From assembly GCA_003671025.1 (NCBI GenBank), contig QWPW01000008.1:1-64000 (forward strand): a DNA stretch of 64,000 nt, read 5' to 3'. Each line of letters begins with the position of its first letter. Position 1 is the stretch's first letter. The notes under the pieces were generated by a model that saw only the letters and a list, made by a program, of their open reading frames with translations, ran no database searches and had not been told where the DNA came from. The translations under genes were made by a program, and so were the position numbers. The DNA comes from Planctomycetota bacterium (GTDB taxonomy: Bacteria; Planctomycetota; Phycisphaerae; Phycisphaerales; SM1A02). Shown one piece after another: positions 1 through 8,516 of this stretch.

Positions 1-12
1 CATTGAGCGATT

Positions 13-207
13 TGTGACAGGCACGGCCGACTTGGGACAGGCACAATTCCAACCGCGGCGAGGCACGATGTGCCAGGCACTTTCGAGGCACGGGGCAACT
101 TGGGACAGGCACATGGGGCAACTTGGGACAGGCACATCTGGCGGTTTGCGGGGCAACTTGGGACAGGCACAATTTCAACCGCGGGGAGCAACAACGTGCC
201 AGGCACT
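13..207. repeat. GGGACAGGCAC / GTGCCAGGCAC repeat cluster
   Basis: The core GGGACAGGCAC or a one-base variant occurs at about 13-24, 34-44, 102-112, 125-135 and 160-170. The related GTGCCAGGCACT occurs at about 69-81 and 195-207. Three copies share a longer unit beginning GGGGCAACTTGGGACAGGC. The GTGCCAGGCAC form is partly palindromic. Similar short GC-rich repeats near REP-associated tyrosine transposases are known in planctomycetes, so this may be a REP-like cluster; no transposase lies in the window. The family recurs at 28869-28943. I see no gene in 1-376. Confidence 0.7.
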
Positions 208-376
208 TCCGCGGCATCGAACAGCCCCTCCGGCACTCCGATTTCCAGCCAGTTCCCGCGCCCGCAGCGCCGGCATGCGCAATCATCTGACCACATCAGC
301 CTCACTCGACAAGGCAGCTTCCGCGCTGATCCATGAGCAGGTGCATTCCTGAGTTCTGGGTTGAAGATGCGGCCCT

Positions 377-1141
377 GTGCCGCCGATATGTCCGCAGATG
401 AGGCTCTGGTTCCATCGCATCGCTGAGTTCCTCCGCATGGAGGACGCGTCGGACGCTTCGATCCGCACCGTTCTGCACACGGCGGTTCTGCGTTCGGCGT
501 CGATTGGAATTGGAACGCTCGACGGCGCGGCGCTGCCCAGTCCGCTTTCGGGCCACGTCGAAGAGCTTGAGGACGACACGCTGGTCATCAGCCGGCCGCA
601 CGAAGGTGCGACGCGTCGTGAGTTGGTTGCCGGCGAAACGTTGCATCTCTCGATCGCGGCCGACCGCGGATTTCACCACGGCGTGGTGACGGTGGTTGGT
701 CGCTGGTCGCACGGCATCGGCATGTGCAAGCGCTATGGCTATCGCGTGTCGATTCCCAAGGTGCTCATGCATGAAGAGCGACGCTCGCTGCACCGCGTTC
801 CCGTCGCGTTTGATCTGGCACCGCGTGCCGTGCTCACGCGCCCCGCGTCGCTCGCGTCCGTCGGCGAAGGCACAGTGATTGACCTCTCGGAAGGCGGAAT
901 CTGCGTCCGTGCGCAGCTGTGGACATTGCTGCGTTGCGACGAGCCGCTGCTCTTGCGCGCGAGTTTTCCCGCGTTTATCCCTGAAATCGTCGGCCGCGTC
1001 GCCGTCGCGCATGTGATGAGCGCCAAGCAAACTGGCTACACCGATGTCGGATTGCGTTTCGTCGAAGCGCAGCCGGAACTCGGCCGCGCCATTCGCGCGC
1101 TCGAGTTGCGCCGCGTCAATCGCGCGGGCGCCGCGGGGTGA
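377..1141 (+). CDS. PilZ-domain protein
   Basis: A 254-residue protein whose C-terminal half is a PilZ domain, the usual bacterial cyclic-di-GMP receptor fold. The RxxxR-type motif RRSLHR lies near residue 135 and the partner motif DLSEGG near residue 172, and a VGLRFVE strand closes the domain. The first half resembles the beta-rich YcgR-N-like module of flagellar brake proteins. The start is uncertain: GTG at 377, ATG at 398 and ATG at 437 are all in frame and none has a good ribosome site. The gene stands alone downstream of a repeat cluster. A role in motility or surface attachment through c-di-GMP is inferred; the motA/motB genes are 28 kb away. Confidence 0.8.
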   Translation: MPPICPQMRLWFHRIAEFLRMEDASDASIRTVLHTAVLRSASIGIGTLDGAALPSPLSGHVEELEDDTLVISRPHEGATRRELVAGETLHLSIAADRGFHHGVVTVVGRWSHGIGMCKRYGYRVSIPKVLMHEERRSLHRVPVAFDLAPRAVLTRPASLASVGEGTVIDLSEGGICVRAQLWTLLRCDEPLLLRASFPAFIPEIVGRVAVAHVMSAKQTGYTDVGLRFVEAQPELGRAIRALELRRVNRAGAAG

Positions 1142-1218
1142 CGCGATGGTGGCTCGTGTATTAAGTTGACGCGTGCGCCGCGAGATTCATGAGGGTCGCA
1201 AACGCCCGACGCGTTCAA

Positions 1219-1590
1219 TCAATCATCAAGCGGATCGGAGTGAAGCGTTCGCCGTGCGCCATCAAGTGGCGACTGCCCCGACGACTCCTCATCGCGCATC
1301 GCAGACGTATTCATGTCGGACTCGACGCCATCTTCGCGCACGCCGCTGCTGCGGTAGCGCGCCCGGCGCGAGGCATATTCCTCGGGTGAAACTGGCAAAT
1401 CCATCAAGGCGCCCTCCGTGTGCAACGCGTGCAACTTCTTGAGGAACGGCACGCACCATTGACACCCCGTACCCGCGCCGAGGCAATCGGAAATCTGACT
1501 GGGCACGCGCGGCTCTTCACGTTCGATGAAGTTGGCAATCTTGCGCAACGACACGCGAAAGCAGAGGCAGACATGATCGTCAGGATCCAT
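1219..1590 (-). CDS. Bfd-like [2Fe-2S]-binding protein
   Basis: A 123-residue protein. Its first 65 residues carry the Bfd-like pattern CLC near residue 8 and CQWC near residue 40, giving the four cysteines that bind a [2Fe-2S] cluster. In the family this domain serves bacterioferritin-associated ferredoxins and electron-transfer partners. The C-terminal 55 residues are acidic, low in hydrophobics and probably disordered. The start is the ATG at 1590 rather than the longer ORF start at 1683: the domain begins right after it, and a TACGCT hexamer sits exactly six bases upstream. There is no neighbour in an operon, so its redox partner cannot be named. Confidence 0.78.
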   Translation of the reverse strand: MDPDDHVCLCFRVSLRKIANFIEREEPRVPSQISDCLGAGTGCQWCVPFLKKLHALHTEGALMDLPVSPEEYASRRARYRSSGVREDGVESDMNTSAMRDEESSGQSPLDGARRTLHSDPLDD

Positions 1591-1596
1591 GACCGC

Positions 1597-1602
1597 AGCG
1601 TA
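1597..1602 (-). promoter_or_regulatory. -10-like TACGCT, 6 bases before start codon
   Basis: On the reverse strand TACGCT is followed by six bases and then the ATG of the Bfd-like gene. A transcript starting six to seven bases after the hexamer would be leaderless. It is one of a set with the same geometry (see findings). Confidence 0.5.
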
Positions 1603-1743
1603 TCGGCGACGCGTGCGCGCATCCGTCAGTCGTATCTGTCCGTCACATGTGTTAGGGCTCGAGCAACAATCGAGTCGTAACACGCGACGAAAATTCGGCG
1701 GTGTAAAAGTGTGGCAAATTCGCGAAGAGGCGCAGCCGCGGGG

Positions 1744-1749
1744 TAGAGT
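1744..1749 (+). promoter_or_regulatory. Possible -10 TAGAGT for the MoxR/VWA cluster
   Basis: GGGTAGAGT lies in the gap before the large forward cluster. The same GGGTAGAGT string appears upstream of the pyruvate dehydrogenase operon at 51583-51591. It would give a leader of about 165 bases before the ATG at 1920. The interval 1591-1919 otherwise shows no gene, only one GGACAGGCAC core near 1795. Confidence 0.35.
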
Positions 1750-1919
1750 GCGCTAACGACAGTGTTCGCACGGGACGGAATTTGAGCGGCGCGACGGACA
1801 GGCACACGATGGATCGCCGTGAAGGCACGGCGATCGGCGGAGAAAGACGATTTCGAGCGCCAGGACGATTTTTGGCCTTTGGCCAGCAAGACGCGCACGT
1901 ACTCAATTCGGAGACAACT

Positions 1920-4061
1920 ATGGATCGCATTCGACACATCCTCCAGCTTGCTCGCCGACGTGACGCGTTCGCGAGCATCGTGTCCGCACTTTCGTGGGGG
2001 CTGCTCGCGGCGGCGATGGTGGCCATTGGCGCGGTTGGCGTGGTGAAGCTTGTGCCTTCGGCACGTTTCGCTGTGGAGTCCGTTGTCGATGCAACAACTG
2101 GTGTTGCCGTCAACGCACCGAAAGCGTCATCTATATGGACCGCAAATGAACTCACGCTCGCAGTCCTTTGCGCGAGTGTCGCGGCACTGTTGCTCACAAC
2201 GATGCTCTTGTATCTGGTGCATCGCCATGCAGCGCCGAGCGAAGCGGCGATTGCGCTGCGCGTTGATGAACGATTGAAACTCGACGAGCGCTTGACTTCG
2301 GCGTTGGCGTTTGAGCACGCGACCGACGCGTACGCGCGCGCGGCGGTGGCCGACGCGGTGGACGCTGCGTCGAAGCCAGACATCGCGACGCGTGTGCGGG
2401 TTGCGTTTCCGATTCCGCTCGCGCCGCGTGGCTACTGGTCGCTCGCCGCATTGGCCGCGGCGATGTCGGTGCAGATGTTTGTTCCGCGCTATCCCTGGAA
2501 TCTCGGCGACGGCGACGGTGCGCAGCTTGTCGCGAACACTCCAGCGAAGGTGTTGGAGGCTGCATCCGAAGCGGCGATTGAGCGACTCAAGGAAGGACTC
2601 GAGAGTTCGAAGACGCTTCCGCCTGCCGTGCGCAATGCGCTCACCACACTGGCGCAAAATGCAGATGCGAAGATTGGCGGCGACGCCGATCCAGAAGCGC
2701 CCGACAACGTCGACAAGCGACGCGATGCGATTCGGCGCATGAGCGAGTTGCAGAAGAAACTCGACGACGTGAAGAAGAGCGACCCCGCGCGAACCAACGA
2801 CGCACTCAAGCGCGATTTGCAGGGACTCGAATCGCAATCGGGCGAACTCTCGCAACTCACGGAGTCGCTCGCCGCTGGTGACTTTGGTGCGGCAAAGAAA
2901 GAGCTCGGCGAACTCGGGAAGAAACTTGAGTCCGGCGAAATGAGTGATGCTGAGAAGGCCGCTGCGAAGGACGCGTTGGCCAAGATGGCCAAGTCGCTCG
3001 ACGCGCTCGCCGAGAAACAGCAGTCGCTCAAGGACTCATTGGAGAAGAGCGGACTCGACGGCCAACTCGCGAACAACGCGGAGGCGCTCGAACGCGCGAT
3101 CAACGAAAATCCAAACTTGAACGAGCAGCAACGCGAGGAACTTCGCGCGGCAGCGAAGGCTTCCAAAGCAAGCCAGCAAGCACTCAAGAGCATGGCCAAG
3201 GCCGCGCAGAAGAGCGCGAGTCAGAGCGCGCCCAAGAGTGCGCAGCCACAAGGTCAACAAGGACAGCAGGGCCAGCAACAGCAACAGCAGGGTCAGCAGG
3301 GTCAACAGCAGCAGGGTCAACAACAGCAACAAGGTCAGCAGGGCCAACAAGGTCAACAGGGGCAGCAAGGTCAGCAGGGCCAACAAGGTCAACAGGGGCA
3401 GCAAGGTCAACAGGGCCAACAAGGTCAACAGGGCCAACAAGGTCAGCAGGGTCAACCCAGCGATGGAGACCAAGGACTCTCCGAGTTCTCGCAGTCGCTC
3501 TCGGAGTTTGAAATCACTGAGCAAATGCTTGAAGAGGCGGAGGCGCTCTCCAACATGGCGGATAGCGAATCGCAATCGCTCGGCGAAGGCATGTGCAAGA
3601 GTGGGAATTGCACAAAGCCGGGTTCCGCTGATGGGCAGACGATGAGCGGCAACTCAAAACGCACGGGGCAAGGTCCAGGGCAAGGTGGAAACAGCGGCAA
3701 ATCCAAGACGCCAACGGGAACGAAGACGCAGAAGGCGAAGTCGAACACTGCGGGCGGCGATGTCATCGCGCGGCAGCTGATCGAGAATCCCAATCCAGAA
3801 ATCGGCGAGAGCATCATTCCTTCCGAGTCCATCGAGCAGGCCGTCGACGGCGGCTCTGGTGCGGCGGTCGGAGAGGAGCAAGTGCCCACGCATCTCAAGG
3901 ACGCGCATCGCCACTACTTCGGCACGCTCAAGAAGGAGTTGACGAAGAAGGGAGCGGGAGCGGCGGCGACTCCCGCGATCACGCCAACGGTCGGGTCGGC
4001 GACAACTCCCGCCGTGGCGGCGCCTGCAAGCGGCGCACCGTCATCGGGCGGGAGCAATTGA
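1920..4061 (+). CDS. Large membrane-anchored coiled-coil protein, DUF4175-like
   Basis: A 713-residue protein heading the MoxR/VWA cluster. Two hydrophobic segments lie near residues 17-42 and 75-100 and a third near 165-180. A long charged region of about 190-430, rich in Leu, Lys, Glu and Ala, looks helical and coiled-coil. A Gly-Gln-Gln tract at about 445-513 and a Gly/Ser/Thr-rich tail follow. This architecture matches the DUF4175 type of protein found beside MoxR and VWA genes; the function is unknown, and a scaffold role in the envelope is my inference. The start is the ATG at 1920 because the hydrophobic N-terminus begins there; the longer ORF from 1782 adds an Arg-rich stretch. It overlaps or abuts the next gene. 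Confidence 0.7.
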   Translation: MDRIRHILQLARRRDAFASIVSALSWGLLAAAMVAIGAVGVVKLVPSARFAVESVVDATTGVAVNAPKASSIWTANELTLAVLCASVAALLLTTMLLYLVHRHAAPSEAAIALRVDERLKLDERLTSALAFEHATDAYARAAVADAVDAASKPDIATRVRVAFPIPLAPRGYWSLAALAAAMSVQMFVPRYPWNLGDGDGAQLVANTPAKVLEAASEAAIERLKEGLESSKTLPPAVRNALTTLAQNADAKIGGDADPEAPDNVDKRRDAIRRMSELQKKLDDVKKSDPARTNDALKRDLQGLESQSGELSQLTESLAAGDFGAAKKELGELGKKLESGEMSDAEKAAAKDALAKMAKSLDALAEKQQSLKDSLEKSGLDGQLANNAEALERAINENPNLNEQQREELRAAAKASKASQQALKSMAKAAQKSASQSAPKSAQPQGQQGQQGQQQQQQGQQGQQQQGQQQQQGQQGQQGQQGQQGQQGQQGQQGQQGQQGQQGQQGQQGQQGQPSDGDQGLSEFSQSLSEFEITEQMLEEAEALSNMADSESQSLGEGMCKSGNCTKPGSADGQTMSGNSKRTGQGPGQGGNSGKSKTPTGTKTQKAKSNTAGGDVIARQLIENPNPEIGESIIPSESIEQAVDGGSGAAVGEEQVPTHLKDAHRHYFGTLKKELTKKGAGAAATPAITPTVGSATTPAVAAPASGAPSSGGSN
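3252..3458 (+). repeat. In-frame 9-bp minisatellite encoding (Gly-Gln-Gln)n
   Basis: Roughly 23 tandem 9-bp units of the type GGTCAACAG/GGCCAACAA encode Gly-Gln-Gln with occasional extra Gln codons. Synonymous choices (GGT/GGC/GGG, CAA/CAG) vary from unit to unit, so the array is not a recent perfect expansion. Length variation between strains would stay in frame. Confidence 0.9.
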
Positions 4062-4075
4062 ACGGCGCGCGTGCA

Positions 4076-5368
4076 ATGAGGGAAGTGACAATCGGACAGA
4101 AGCAGAATCGTCGGCGCGTGAGGGGAATTGAAATCGACGCGAGCTCGCCGCGCGGCATCAGCACGCCTGAGCCGCTTACGCGTCGAGAGTTGATCGTCTC
4201 CACATTGACTCTACTCGCCGCGTCAACGCTTGCCGCGTGCGGCGATGGACGCAGCAATCCGAGCGGCGAATCCGCCAGCGTGGTCATGTACATCTCGGCC
4301 GATGACGCTCTCGCGCGCGTCGTGCTCGCGGCGTGCACGCGCGACACGGGAATCGAAATCGTTCCCGTCTTCGATACCGAGGCGACCAAGTCAACGGGGT
4401 TAGAGAATCGCATTCGCGCCGAACGCGATCGTCCGCGCGCGGATCTGTTCTGGTCCTCGGAGGCGTTTGCAGTCTTGCGTCTCGCGGCGGATGGATTGCT
4501 CGCGCCCCTGTCGGAGGAATTGTGGAACGGTTGGCCTGCGCAGCATCGCGATGCGCAGCGTCGATGGCTCGCATTTTCCGCGCGCGCGCGCGTGCTTGTC
4601 TGGAACACCGCGCATGACACACCTGCCATCGACGACTTGGCGGCGCTGTGCATGAACGCGACCGACGCGACCGACGCGACCAACGCGACCAACGCGACCA
4701 AACTGTCGTCGCAACACACTGCATCGACGGACGATGCGAAGCGCCATTCGATCGCCATTGCCGATCCGCGCTTTGGCACCACGCGCGGTCACCTCGCGGC
4801 GCTCGAAGATGCGTGGAACGCCGCACGTCAGCGCGGCATCAACGCGCCGACTCTTGAGCAGTGGCTCCATGCGATGCGTGCGCGTGGCGTGCGCGTCTTG
4901 CTCGGCGGAAATTCCGCGGTGGTCGAAGCGGTCGCGCTCGGTGAATGCGCCTACGGATTGACCGACAGCGACGATGCGTTCGCGGCGCAAGCGCGCGGAC
5001 TTCCTATCGCCATGAGTCTCGCGCGAGCGCTTCCGCGCGGCGACGCGGGCGGTGGCGCGATGGTGATTCCCAACACCATCGCGCGAGTGGCGCGAGTCGT
5101 GCGCGCAGATGGTGACGTTGGCAATGACAACAACGCGCGCCTCGCCGATCGCGTCGCGCAGTGGATGGTCTCTGCCCGCTGCGAAGAAATCATCGCGCGG
5201 TCACCGTCGCGCAATCTTCCGCTGGGTCCTAATGTTGCGCGCGAGGCGGCCGTCGATGCCGCATGGGCTGAGCCTGATCCGTTGCAGTTTGATCTCGCCG
5301 CCGCGAGCGCGCGCGCCGATGAAGTCGCCGTTTTCGCGCACCAGATTCTCACGCGGAGCGACTCGTGA
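4076..5368 (+). CDS. ABC transporter solute-binding lipoprotein (Fe3+/thiamine-like family)
   Basis: A 430-residue protein with a basic N-terminus, an RRE pair before a hydrophobic stretch, and the lipobox LAAC about 54 residues in, which together suggest a lipoprotein signal, perhaps Tat-dependent. The mature part begins with VVMYISADD and contains the DLFWSSEAF region, as in periplasmic binding proteins of the iron(III)/thiamine/2-aminoethylphosphonate type. A Thr/Asp/Asn-Ala repeat from a 9-bp DNA unit interrupts the domain at about 4656-4700. ATG 4076 is chosen; TTG 4058 is in frame and would overlap the upstream stop. The stop overlaps the GTG start of the permease, so the two are probably co-translated. 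No ATPase gene is adjacent. Confidence 0.72.
   Translation: MREVTIGQKQNRRRVRGIEIDASSPRGISTPEPLTRRELIVSTLTLLAASTLAACGDGRSNPSGESASVVMYISADDALARVVLAACTRDTGIEIVPVFDTEATKSTGLENRIRAERDRPRADLFWSSEAFAVLRLAADGLLAPLSEELWNGWPAQHRDAQRRWLAFSARARVLVWNTAHDTPAIDDLAALCMNATDATDATNATNATKLSSQHTASTDDAKRHSIAIADPRFGTTRGHLAALEDAWNAARQRGINAPTLEQWLHAMRARGVRVLLGGNSAVVEAVALGECAYGLTDSDDAFAAQARGLPIAMSLARALPRGDAGGGAMVIPNTIARVARVVRADGDVGNDNNARLADRVAQWMVSARCEEIIARSPSRNLPLGPNVAREAAVDAAWAEPDPLQFDLAAASARADEVAVFAHQILTRSDS
4656..4700 (+). repeat. In-frame 9-bp repeat (Asn/Thr/Asp-Ala tract)
   Basis: About five units of the form GCGACCGAC / GCGACCAAC encode an Asn-Ala-Thr-Asp-Ala-Thr-like tract inside the solute-binding protein. 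It is a likely replication-slippage insertion in a surface loop. Confidence 0.8.
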
Positions 5369-8300
5369 GTCCACGTCATCACGCGCCCACCCTTACACGT
5401 CCCTCCGCGAAACTCGACGCGGCCGCGCTATGCACGCTGGTAATCGTGATCGCGTTGACCGCGCTGTGGCCCGCGCTTTCGTTGAGTCTGCAACTGCTGC
5501 GTCGTGAGCCATCAATCACGATGCGTCAGAGTGTCGACGCGTCGCTGATGGGGACATCAACTCTCGCTTCACCAACGCTCGCTTCACCAACGCTCGCGAC
5601 AACGGAAGCTGTCGAACCGCGCGTCAAAGAACCAAGCCTCGTCGAACCGCGCGTCATCGATCAAAGCTTCGCGCCGCCGAACATCCTTGAACTCTGGTCG
5701 CGCAGCATCGCGTGGGCGGTTGCGGCGTCGATGGTGGGCGTGTTGCTCGCGTGGATTCCTTCCCGCGTGATGCGCAGTGCGCTTGCGTCGAGCGACGCGC
5801 GTGGCGCGACATCTCGCGCGAGTTCCCTCTTCGGCACAACTCGTGCGACGACTTCTCTCTCGACGAATCAAGCCGACGCATCGCCAACGCGCGTGCACTC
5901 CGAGCATGGGTCGCGCGGCACTCTCGCGACGCTCACATCACCGTTTGCGAGCGTCCCTTCCGCGTTGATCACGCTCCTCTCGTTGACGCTGCTGCTGCCA
6001 TTGTCGTTGCCGCCGTGGGTGCTCTCGGGAGCGATGTGGATTGCCGCCGGTCCGGGCACTGCCATCGGCGATTGGTGTGAACGCACCGACCGCGTGAGCG
6101 CGCTGCGACTTGCGATCCTGTGTATCGCACTCATCGCATGGAGCATGGCGCTTGGTCTCGTCGTACTCATGTGCGCTGGTGCGCCGTCGCGCGTTTCGAC
6201 GCAACGATTGCTCGCGCTCGACGACGCGTCACTGTTCGCGCGGGTGCGCGTGGCGTTCACGCAGGACGCGCGCGCGTGCGCCTTGGCCGTGTTGGTCGCG
6301 TCCACGTTTTTGCTAGGAGAAACCACCGTTTTCGACCTCGCGCAAGTCTCAACCATTGGTTTCGAATTGCGCACGATGGATGCGCTGGGCGCGTCGCCGC
6401 GCGCGCTGCTCGTCAGTGCGTGGCCTGGCATCGTGATCGCGTTGATCACCGTGTTCATCGCGTCGGTCGTCGCGCGGCGCATGAGCGATGAGCGGCTCCC
6501 TGCTCGAGGCAGTCGCGCGCACACCCAACGTGAATCGTGGTGGTCGCGTGCGTGCTGCGGGTTGGCCGCGCTGCTGGTGCTTGCTCCATTGGCGCTCTAC
6601 GTGCAGGCACTTTCCAACGCGCCGCGCGTGGAAGATTTTCTCACGCTGCATGGAATCGCGTTGCGCAACACCGTGTTCATCGCGTTGCTTGCGGCAGTAG
6701 TGGGGGCCCTCGTCGCCGTGGCGCTGCGCGTGGCGCTCGCGTCGCAACGGCGATGGATTCGACGAGTCGCGATCACACTCGCGATGCTCGCGTGCGTGAA
6801 CGCACTCGTCCCCGGAACCATCACCGCAACCGCGCTGGCCACGGCATACAACCACGCGGCGACCGCGCTGATCTACGACTCGTCGTGGATCGTCGTGTTC
6901 GCGTTGGCCTCGCGCGCGATGATCGTCGCGGTCGCAGTGAGCGTCGTCCTCTTCATGCGCGAAACCGCCGTCGCAGGAAAGCTCCGCGCGCTCGACAGTT
7001 CGACCTGCGTCAACCAAATGCGCGGTCTTCGTCGCGAAGCACGACTTGCGTTTGTCACCACGCTGCTCTTGTCAAGCGCATGGAACCTCGGCGAACTCAT
7101 CACCAGCGGACGCGTGTTGCCGCCGGGAGTTGCGTGGCTGGCCACCGATATTCTCAACGCGATTCACTATCAACGCCCCGATACCGTGTTGCTGGGAACA
7201 CTCGCGCTGCTGCTGACCTCGTTGATTGCCGTCGCCGCGCTGGGCGCGTTGATGAGGTTTCCTTTGCATGCGCTGCGTTACAACTCAATTCGCAGTGCTC
7301 GCGTTCTGCGCGTCATCCCGCTGCTCGTGTGTGCTCTCGCGGTGATCGTGTTCGACAGCGGATGCGACGAGCGTGCGCCGCGCGCGCTCGACGCGACCGC
7401 GTTCATGAACGAAGAAGAGCGACGCGAACACAACGCCATCGTCGCCGCGGCACCCAACGTCGATGCGCCACTGCAAGACGCGCAGGCGATTGGTGTGGCC
7501 GGTCGCGGCGCGGGCCAGTTCAACACTCCGCGTGCCTTGGCCTGTGACCCGCGCGACGGAACCGTCTACGTCATCGATAAGGACGCGCGTGTGCAGCATC
7601 TCACGCAGAACGGCGAGCTCCTCGCGCAGTGGCGCATGCCCAAGTTTGACCGCGGAAAACCCGTGGGCGCCACTGTCGCGCCCGATGGAACGCTCGTCGT
7701 CGCCGACACCCACGAGCATCGCATCGTCGCCTTTGCGCCTGATGGAACGATCCGTTGGACGCTCGGCGAGTACGGCCGCGAGACGGGCCAATTCATCTAT
7801 CCCACCGACATCGCCTTCGCTCCCGATGGACGCATGTTCATCGGTGAATACGGTGGAAACGACCGCATCCAAGTGTTCGACCGCGAGCGTCGCTTTCTCT
7901 ACGCGTTTGGCCGTTGCGGCGCACTTGAGGGTGAGTTTCTTCGGCCGCAAGCGCTCGCCTATGACAGCGCGCGCGACGAGTTGTACGTCGCCGATGTGGG
8001 CAATCATCGCATTCAAGTGTTCACCGGCGATGGCGAGTTTCGCCGCGCGCTCGGTTCGCCTGGTCGCGGCCCCGGCGAGTTCGCCTATCCCTTTGGACTG
8101 ATTCTGGAAATCGATGGAGTGCCCGTGACCAGCATCACCCAGCCAACTGCAGCGACCGAAGATGTCGCGCGTCGCACCGTGGTCGTCGCCGAGCACAGCA
8201 ATCATCGAGTGCAACGACTCGACGCAATTTCAGGCAAACCACTCGCGCTCGCGGGCGGAGTCGGCGCGGCGGTTGGCCGCCTCAAGTACCCTTGGGCTCT

Positions 8301-8439
8301 GGAACCATGTGCGCTTGAGCCATGTGCCCTTGAGACAGGTGCACTCGAGTCGAGTGCGACAAGCACCAACGCACCAAGGCGCATGGCGATTTGTGATTCG
8401 GGCAACTCGAGAATTGTGTTCTTCGTACTTCCGCAGTGA
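5365..8439 (+). CDS. ABC permease fused to a C-terminal NHL beta-propeller lipoprotein-like domain
   Basis: A 1024-residue open frame with two unlike parts. Residues 1-630 hold many hydrophobic helices in two halves, as in two-domain FbpB/ThiP permeases: one set near 20-330 and another from LRNTVFIALLAAVVGAL near 435 to about 630. The conserved EAA loop is degenerate. Residues 668-1024 contain six NHL-type repeats of the form GQF..P..A....G..YV.D..N.RIQVF, enough for a six-bladed propeller. Between them an in-frame ATG at 7252 begins a stretch with arginines, a hydrophobic core and a Cys after Asp-Ser-Gly, which looks like a lipoprotein signal. The NHL part may therefore also be made separately. 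The GTG start overlaps the stop of the solute-binding gene. Confidence 0.7.
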   Translation: MSPRHHAPTLTRPSAKLDAAALCTLVIVIALTALWPALSLSLQLLRREPSITMRQSVDASLMGTSTLASPTLASPTLATTEAVEPRVKEPSLVEPRVIDQSFAPPNILELWSRSIAWAVAASMVGVLLAWIPSRVMRSALASSDARGATSRASSLFGTTRATTSLSTNQADASPTRVHSEHGSRGTLATLTSPFASVPSALITLLSLTLLLPLSLPPWVLSGAMWIAAGPGTAIGDWCERTDRVSALRLAILCIALIAWSMALGLVVLMCAGAPSRVSTQRLLALDDASLFARVRVAFTQDARACALAVLVASTFLLGETTVFDLAQVSTIGFELRTMDALGASPRALLVSAWPGIVIALITVFIASVVARRMSDERLPARGSRAHTQRESWWSRACCGLAALLVLAPLALYVQALSNAPRVEDFLTLHGIALRNTVFIALLAAVVGALVAVALRVALASQRRWIRRVAITLAMLACVNALVPGTITATALATAYNHAATALIYDSSWIVVFALASRAMIVAVAVSVVLFMRETAVAGKLRALDSSTCVNQMRGLRREARLAFVTTLLLSSAWNLGELITSGRVLPPGVAWLATDILNAIHYQRPDTVLLGTLALLLTSLIAVAALGALMRFPLHALRYNSIRSARVLRVIPLLVCALAVIVFDSGCDERAPRALDATAFMNEEERREHNAIVAAAPNVDAPLQDAQAIGVAGRGAGQFNTPRALACDPRDGTVYVIDKDARVQHLTQNGELLAQWRMPKFDRGKPVGATVAPDGTLVVADTHEHRIVAFAPDGTIRWTLGEYGRETGQFIYPTDIAFAPDGRMFIGEYGGNDRIQVFDRERRFLYAFGRCGALEGEFLRPQALAYDSARDELYVADVGNHRIQVFTGDGEFRRALGSPGRGPGEFAYPFGLILEIDGVPVTSITQPTAATEDVARRTVVVAEHSNHRVQRLDAISGKPLALAGGVGAAVGRLKYPWALEPCALEPCALETGALESSATSTNAPRRMAICDSGNSRIVFFVLPQ
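8296..8355 (+). repeat. In-frame 15-bp repeat near the end of the fusion gene
   Basis: Four successive units encode Ala-Leu-Glu-Pro-Cys, Ala-Leu-Glu-Pro-Cys, Ala-Leu-Glu-Thr-Gly and Ala-Leu-Glu-Ser-Ser. They sit in a loop of the last NHL blade. A similar 15-bp duplication (TCACCAACGCTCGCT type) lies near 5565-5600 in the same gene. Confidence 0.7.
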
Positions 8440-8501
8440 GTGGTGATTGATGAGTGATGCGCGGCAAAGGCGGCGCGCGTCTGTTCCGTTTGTGAGTTTC
8501 G

Positions 8502-8507
8502 TACGTT
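8502..8507 (+). promoter_or_regulatory. -10-like TACGTT, 9 bases before start codon
   Basis: TACGTT lies nine bases before the ATG at 8517, with no ribosome site between. It could give the VWA/MoxR half of the cluster its own near-leaderless promoter. Confidence 0.4.
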
Positions 8508-8516
8508 TCGATCTTC

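Noticed and set aside
14-352. 112-residue ORF in the left repeat cluster
   Set aside because: It consists of translated GGGACAGGCAC repeats with repeated peptides (LGQAQFQPR) and no support as a gene.
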